This document shows positions 60,563-64,000 of a stretch of DNA of 64,000 nucleotides, piece by piece. The notes beneath the pieces are model-generated. The model did not search any database, was not told where the DNA came from, and worked only from the letters and a program-made list of their open reading frames with translations. The DNA is taken from NCBI GenBank assembly GCA_963575745.1, contig CAUYUJ010019891.1, positions 1-64,000 of the forward strand. The letters are read 5' to 3'. Position 1 is the stretch's first letter; every line of letters begins with the position of its first letter. The translations under genes and the position numbers were made by a program. The DNA comes from Prorocentrum cordatum (taxonomy: Eukaryota; Sar; Dinophyceae; Prorocentrales; Prorocentraceae).

Positions 60563-61047
60563 TCAATTTCCAATTATCAGTAGTGTGGCGGGAAGGCTGG
60601 TCACACTTTTGGGCCAACCCCCGCGCTTGGCCAGGGCTCGAATAGCATTTGCACTTAAGACAAACCGTGATGTGAGCTCCATCACTGCACTCCAGGGTGA
60701 GACAACTATGCCCCAGAGAGCGGAGGGAGTCAGCATCAAGCCTGGAAGCCTCGACACAACCCCCCCCCGTCGGGGCTACCGTGCCTCTGCTTACCTGATT
60801 GCACTTCCTACACAAGAAGAAACCTCGCAGCCACTCCCATTCATGCCCAGGAGGGGGGGGGGCCTCAGGGCGCTCACGACGAAGGGGAAGGACCAGCTCG
60901 ACCTCTGAGAGGTCGAGTCGGGGCCATAATGGGAGCAATGCTGCTGCGAGGTTGCAAACCTTCTTTGAAACCTTCAATTGAAATTGCAAAACTTCCTCTT
61001 CTAACTCTGACCACGTCGGGTGCATGGCAGCACCAGCTTTGGCAGCC
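60563..61047 (-). CDS. LINE copy 3 C-terminal Cys-rich tail
   Basis: Continues the RNase H frame after the TIR element: RAAKAGAAMHPTWSELEEEV, FQLKVSKKVCNLAAALLP, then a Cys/His module in two halves, WLRGFFLCRKCNQVSRG and HSCLTLECSDGAHITVCLKC, and SSPGQARGLAQKCDQPSRHT. The frame runs straight into repeat A1 of the neighbouring element, so the natural stop is lost or lies elsewhere. The zinc-finger-like tail matches that of LINE copy 2 in layout. Confidence 0.8.
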
Positions 61048-61055
61048 CTGTCGGC

Positions 61056-62560
61056 TAGGAGGAGTCGGCTTGCGGGGGGGGTCGGGCGCGCGGGAGGCGG
61101 GCGGAGGCGTCGCCGGCGCCCCGCGCCCCCGGGGGGCTCCATGTTGGATTTCCCAGGCTGCGCCAAGCGCGCGCGCGTTACTTGCCCGATCGCCCACATT
61201 CGCGCAAGCGCATCCGAAGAAACTATGATTTGGGTCGGACCCGGGCGACAGAGGGCATGGTGCGCCTGTCAAGGCTGCTTCTGGGAGCGATTGCTGCTGG
61301 CTCGACACGGGCGATATGCATGTGACGACTTTTGGAGGACGGGCGCTGCGCCGTCCAATCCAACGCGGCTATGGCGCGGTCCGGGGCGCGCGGCGGTCGC
61401 GGCGCACGGCGGTCGACGTGACCGCATGGGGCGCGCGATCGGCCGCGCGGTATTTGCGGGCCATTCGGCCGACGCTGCCGGGTCGCCCTCAAACAGCCCG
61501 CCAGGAATACGCAAATGCGCAATGCGCCAGCGCGCCGCCAGAATATCGCCCTGAAAACAACCTGTTCACTCTGAACGCCGACTGCGCGCCTCGCTGAACC
61601 AGCGAAGTCGCGCGGCGCGCCCGCGCCGCGCACCCGCCGCAGTGAACTCGCGGGAAAAAGGCCTCTCTCCATGAATTCTGGCATCGGTTCTGGCCTACTT
61701 CCCCGTTCTGGCCGATTCTGGTTCCATCGCCGATTCCACTATTGATTCCGTATTGATTCCGTGCTGATTCTTTTGATTCCGCTAGAATCAGGGGTCGCGG
61801 TTGTGCCGATTCTGTTTTGATTCTGTACTGATTCCGTGCTGATTCCTTTGATTCCCCTGTGCCCCGGAGACCATCGGGCCGCGGCCCGAGCTCCCGCCTC
61901 GGCGGCGTGGTTTTTCCAGGAGCGCGGAAGAGTTTTGAGGGGGAGGGGGGCGGGGGGGGAGGCGGGGCGATTTTTGGGGCGCATCGGGCGGCCGAGCCGC
62001 AGATTTCCGGGTCCAGCGCGCACGCCCAACATGGCAGGCGCGGGCGCGCGCGCGAGTTCTCGACCGTCGGCGCATCTGTAAGTTCATGCACCGCCCCGCG
62101 CGCGGGAATGGAAACTTGCGTTGCGGTTTCCAATTGAACGCGCGGCCGTCGCAACTGCATCGCACTGCTCAGCGCGCAATGCGCGCGAGCAGCATGGGGG
62201 GCTTTGCGTTCTCGCAGTAGAAGTGCGCGGGGCCGAACCGAAAGGTCGGCGGCGCCCGCTCCAGCGCCGCGCGCGAGGCCATCGCGTCAGTGCGGGAGGC
62301 TACAAGGGCCTGGGCCGTCGCCCTGGGGCGCGGGCACAGCGCGAGGCCTGCGCGGGTCTCCCGCGCCAAACATGCGCAACAAGGTCGGCCCGCCCGCCGG
62401 CTGGCGCTCGCGGGCGACGACGCCAGCGCCGACTGCGAGGCCGACTGGGCCCGGAGGATTCCTGAGAGCCCCGGGAAGGGGCAGCGGGCCGCGATGGAAT
62501 CAGCGCGGTCGTTGGCGCCCCCCCCGCGCCCGCCCCCCCCCCGCAAGCCGACTCCTCCTA
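61056..62560. mobile_element. 1505-bp non-autonomous DNA transposon with 25-bp TIRs and 8-bp TSD
   Basis: Perfect 25-base terminal inverted repeats start TAGGAGGAGTCGGCTTGCGG and end in a G-run. They are flanked by CTGTCGGC at 61048-61055 and 62561-62568. An 8-bp duplication fits hAT-like elements among others. Inside there is a duplicated TGATTCCGTGCTGATTC block (61740-61850) and very GC-rich sequence, with no transposase recognised. The TIR sequence was not seen elsewhere in the window. Confidence 0.9.
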
Positions 62561-64000
62561 CTGTCGGCGGCGGCGTTCCCCTGACGCCTCCACCTCTCAT
62601 CCGCAGAGATACCTTCGGCCTCAGGGTCCAAATGAGCCTTAACTTTGTGAACCCTAAGGAACTGGGCCCCCTGCTGAACATACTGCATCATGCCAGCGTA
62701 GGGTCGAAAATAGTCCAGCTGCTGTTCGGCTGGCATATTACATAGTTTGACTACATTGAGACAGTCACTAAACACATCAGACTCTCCTACAACCTGTAGA
62801 GCACACATGGCCATGGCCTGAAACTCAGCAGCCTGGGGGGAGGCCTTAAGGGGGTAGGGCACGGGACCAATAAGCCTGCCTTCAACCTCACCGCCCGCGC
62901 TCATCTGAGTCACCCCCCAGCCAGCCCGTTGGAGCTCAGGAGTGATGTGTCTAGTGCAGCTGCCATCCACGAACAAGTTTCCCTGGAAGTCCCCGTCGTC
63001 CCTGGATAAGTCCGTCCACAGAAGGTCAGCCGTCCCAGGGGCCGAGGGCCTCGGGTGAACATCTCCAGGATGAGGAAAAACACCCCGAGAAAACAGCAGC
63101 TTTTCTTCATCACCTTCAGCCGCAAGTGCCCGATCAATGTCGGACTGGTCAACAATCTCCAGCCGTGCGTCCATGCAGCTCTGGCACCCCCATAGGCGGT
63201 GGAACTCCGAGTCGACAGCCACCCCACAAAGCGCGCACTTAGTGTGGGGGACCAGATATCCTTTCGATTGGGCTCGACTCGCAGTCCAAATCGCCCCACA
63301 GACCAATGATTTCACACAACCTCTGGCGAGCGGAGACGATCGCTTCGATCTGAGCTTCGCTCGCGCGACATCGAAACACAGACGGCTGCAACTAAGGCCG
63401 GCCTTGACAGCCGCTTCCCTCTCCAGGGCTCTAAGGCACGCACTGAAGAGCAACTCCTTAAGCAACGCTGGAGCCACATAGGTCAAGGCGATTTCTTCCC
63501 AACAATCATTCACCAATACCGCAAACCCATTCATGCCCCAAGATAACCTCTGGAGGGATAACTTCAAGGCCCCCATAGGCCCACAAACCTTTTTCCACTC
63601 CGTGACATCAGCATCCCTGTGCCCAACTTCCCAAGCAGCCCTCAAATCCTGGAAAGTGAACGAGTATGGATATGAGTGGGTATGCGCCGCCCAGACCTCC
63701 TTCGAAAACCTCAGGACAGGGGCGATCGCACATCTCCAGGACGGGTCGTCCTCTAGAATCATGAGAGTGGTAAGTGACCGTTCAGCAGCCTGCGGGCGCA
63801 GGGCCTTGCCAGCAGACTGTCGGATCTGAAGCAATTCCTTATCAGAAATACCATGCACGCAAGAACCGTATTCTACGCAAGGAAGAGATCCTGAAACAAA
63901 TATCCGCTTAGAGTACCTCCCCAATGATTTTCCAATAGCCCGCACCTTCCCAGCTTGCTTTTTAAGGCTCTGCATCCGAATCCCGAATTTCTCGGACCGC
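62561..64000 (-). CDS. LINE copy 3 RT C-terminal half, zinc knuckle and RNase H (partial)
   Basis: Open from the window edge (RSEKFGIRMQSLKKQAGKVR) to the insertion point. It starts in the RT thumb (RIFVSGSLPCVEYGSCVHGI). The knuckle is KCALCGVAVDSEFHRLWGC. RNase H residues: GNLFVDGSCTRH (Asp), SPQAAEFQAMAMC (Glu), DVFSDCLNVVKLC (Asp), VKAHLD..QGNAAAD (His and Asp). All four RNase H blocks are present and the frame is clean, so this copy looks younger than LINE copies 1 and 2. The catalytic RT palm lies outside the window. Confidence 0.9.

Larger units (their letters stand above)
60563..64000 (-). mobile_element. LINE copy 3, 5' end outside the window, interrupted twice
   Basis: Minus strand. 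RT C-terminal half, zinc knuckle and RNase H lie at 64000-62569, and the Cys-rich tail at 61047-60563. Between them sits a 1505-bp TIR element (61056-62560). The tail is joined at 60562 to the tyrosine-recombinase element. Removing the TIR element and one copy of its 8-bp target duplication rejoins the reading frame exactly, so the LINE ORF was intact there when the insertion happened. Confidence 0.9.

Overview
The window looks like nuclear DNA of a dinoflagellate. It is very GC-rich outside a few AT-rich blocks. It holds three LINE-type retrotransposons of the kind common in dinoflagellates (ORF1 with a zinc finger, endonuclease, reverse transcriptase, zinc knuckle, RNase H and a Cys-rich tail). 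It also holds a tyrosine-recombinase retroelement, spliced genes with GC-AG introns, and many short non-autonomous repeats. Several host-like genes resemble unnamed protein families that I remember as strongly expanded in dinoflagellate genomes; that match is from memory and unverified. I found no tRNA, rRNA, CRISPR array or bacterial-type operon.

Layout. 1-5749: LINE copy 1 on the minus strand, cut by the window start, with frameshifts in its RT. 5868-6200: an AT-rich block of degenerate ACTTAG/CTAAGT words. 6200-7700: GGA/CTC microsatellites around perfect GC-rich palindromes and a tandem duplication. About 7.75-23.55 kb: a distinct segment with six or seven minus-strand genes, sprinkled with about 70 perfect palindromes that share the core GCTGCAGC but have different, self-complementary arms. 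That core is nearly absent from the rest of the window. A second ACTTAG block (23628-23862) closes this segment. 24-45 kb: no recognisable gene; a mosaic of microsatellites, satellites and several TIR-bearing mini-elements in multiple copies, a 630-bp direct repeat (37.4 and 42.7 kb), and a 3.5-kb foldback structure (38.8-42.3 kb). 45.4-52.3 kb: LINE copy 2 on the plus strand, with an in-frame stop and a changed RT catalytic motif. 53.9-60.56 kb: a PAT/Ngaro-like retroelement with split direct repeats, on the minus strand, sitting in the 3' end of LINE copy 3. LINE copy 3 (60.56-64 kb, minus strand) is also interrupted by a 1505-bp TIR element with an 8-bp target duplication.

How it fits together. 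Almost all coding sequence at both ends of the window is retroelement-derived and decayed by frameshifts, some in homopolymers and so possibly sequencing errors. The gene segment at 7.8-23.5 kb is the unusual part. Its genes are all co-directional, its introns are short (76-140 nt), and every intron that could be placed contains or abuts a GCTGCAGC palindrome. The same ACTTAG-type block lies on both sides. I propose it as one discrete unit, possibly a large mobile or recently inserted cassette; this is inference. Gene structures are hand-read, so exon edges not stated exactly are approximate.
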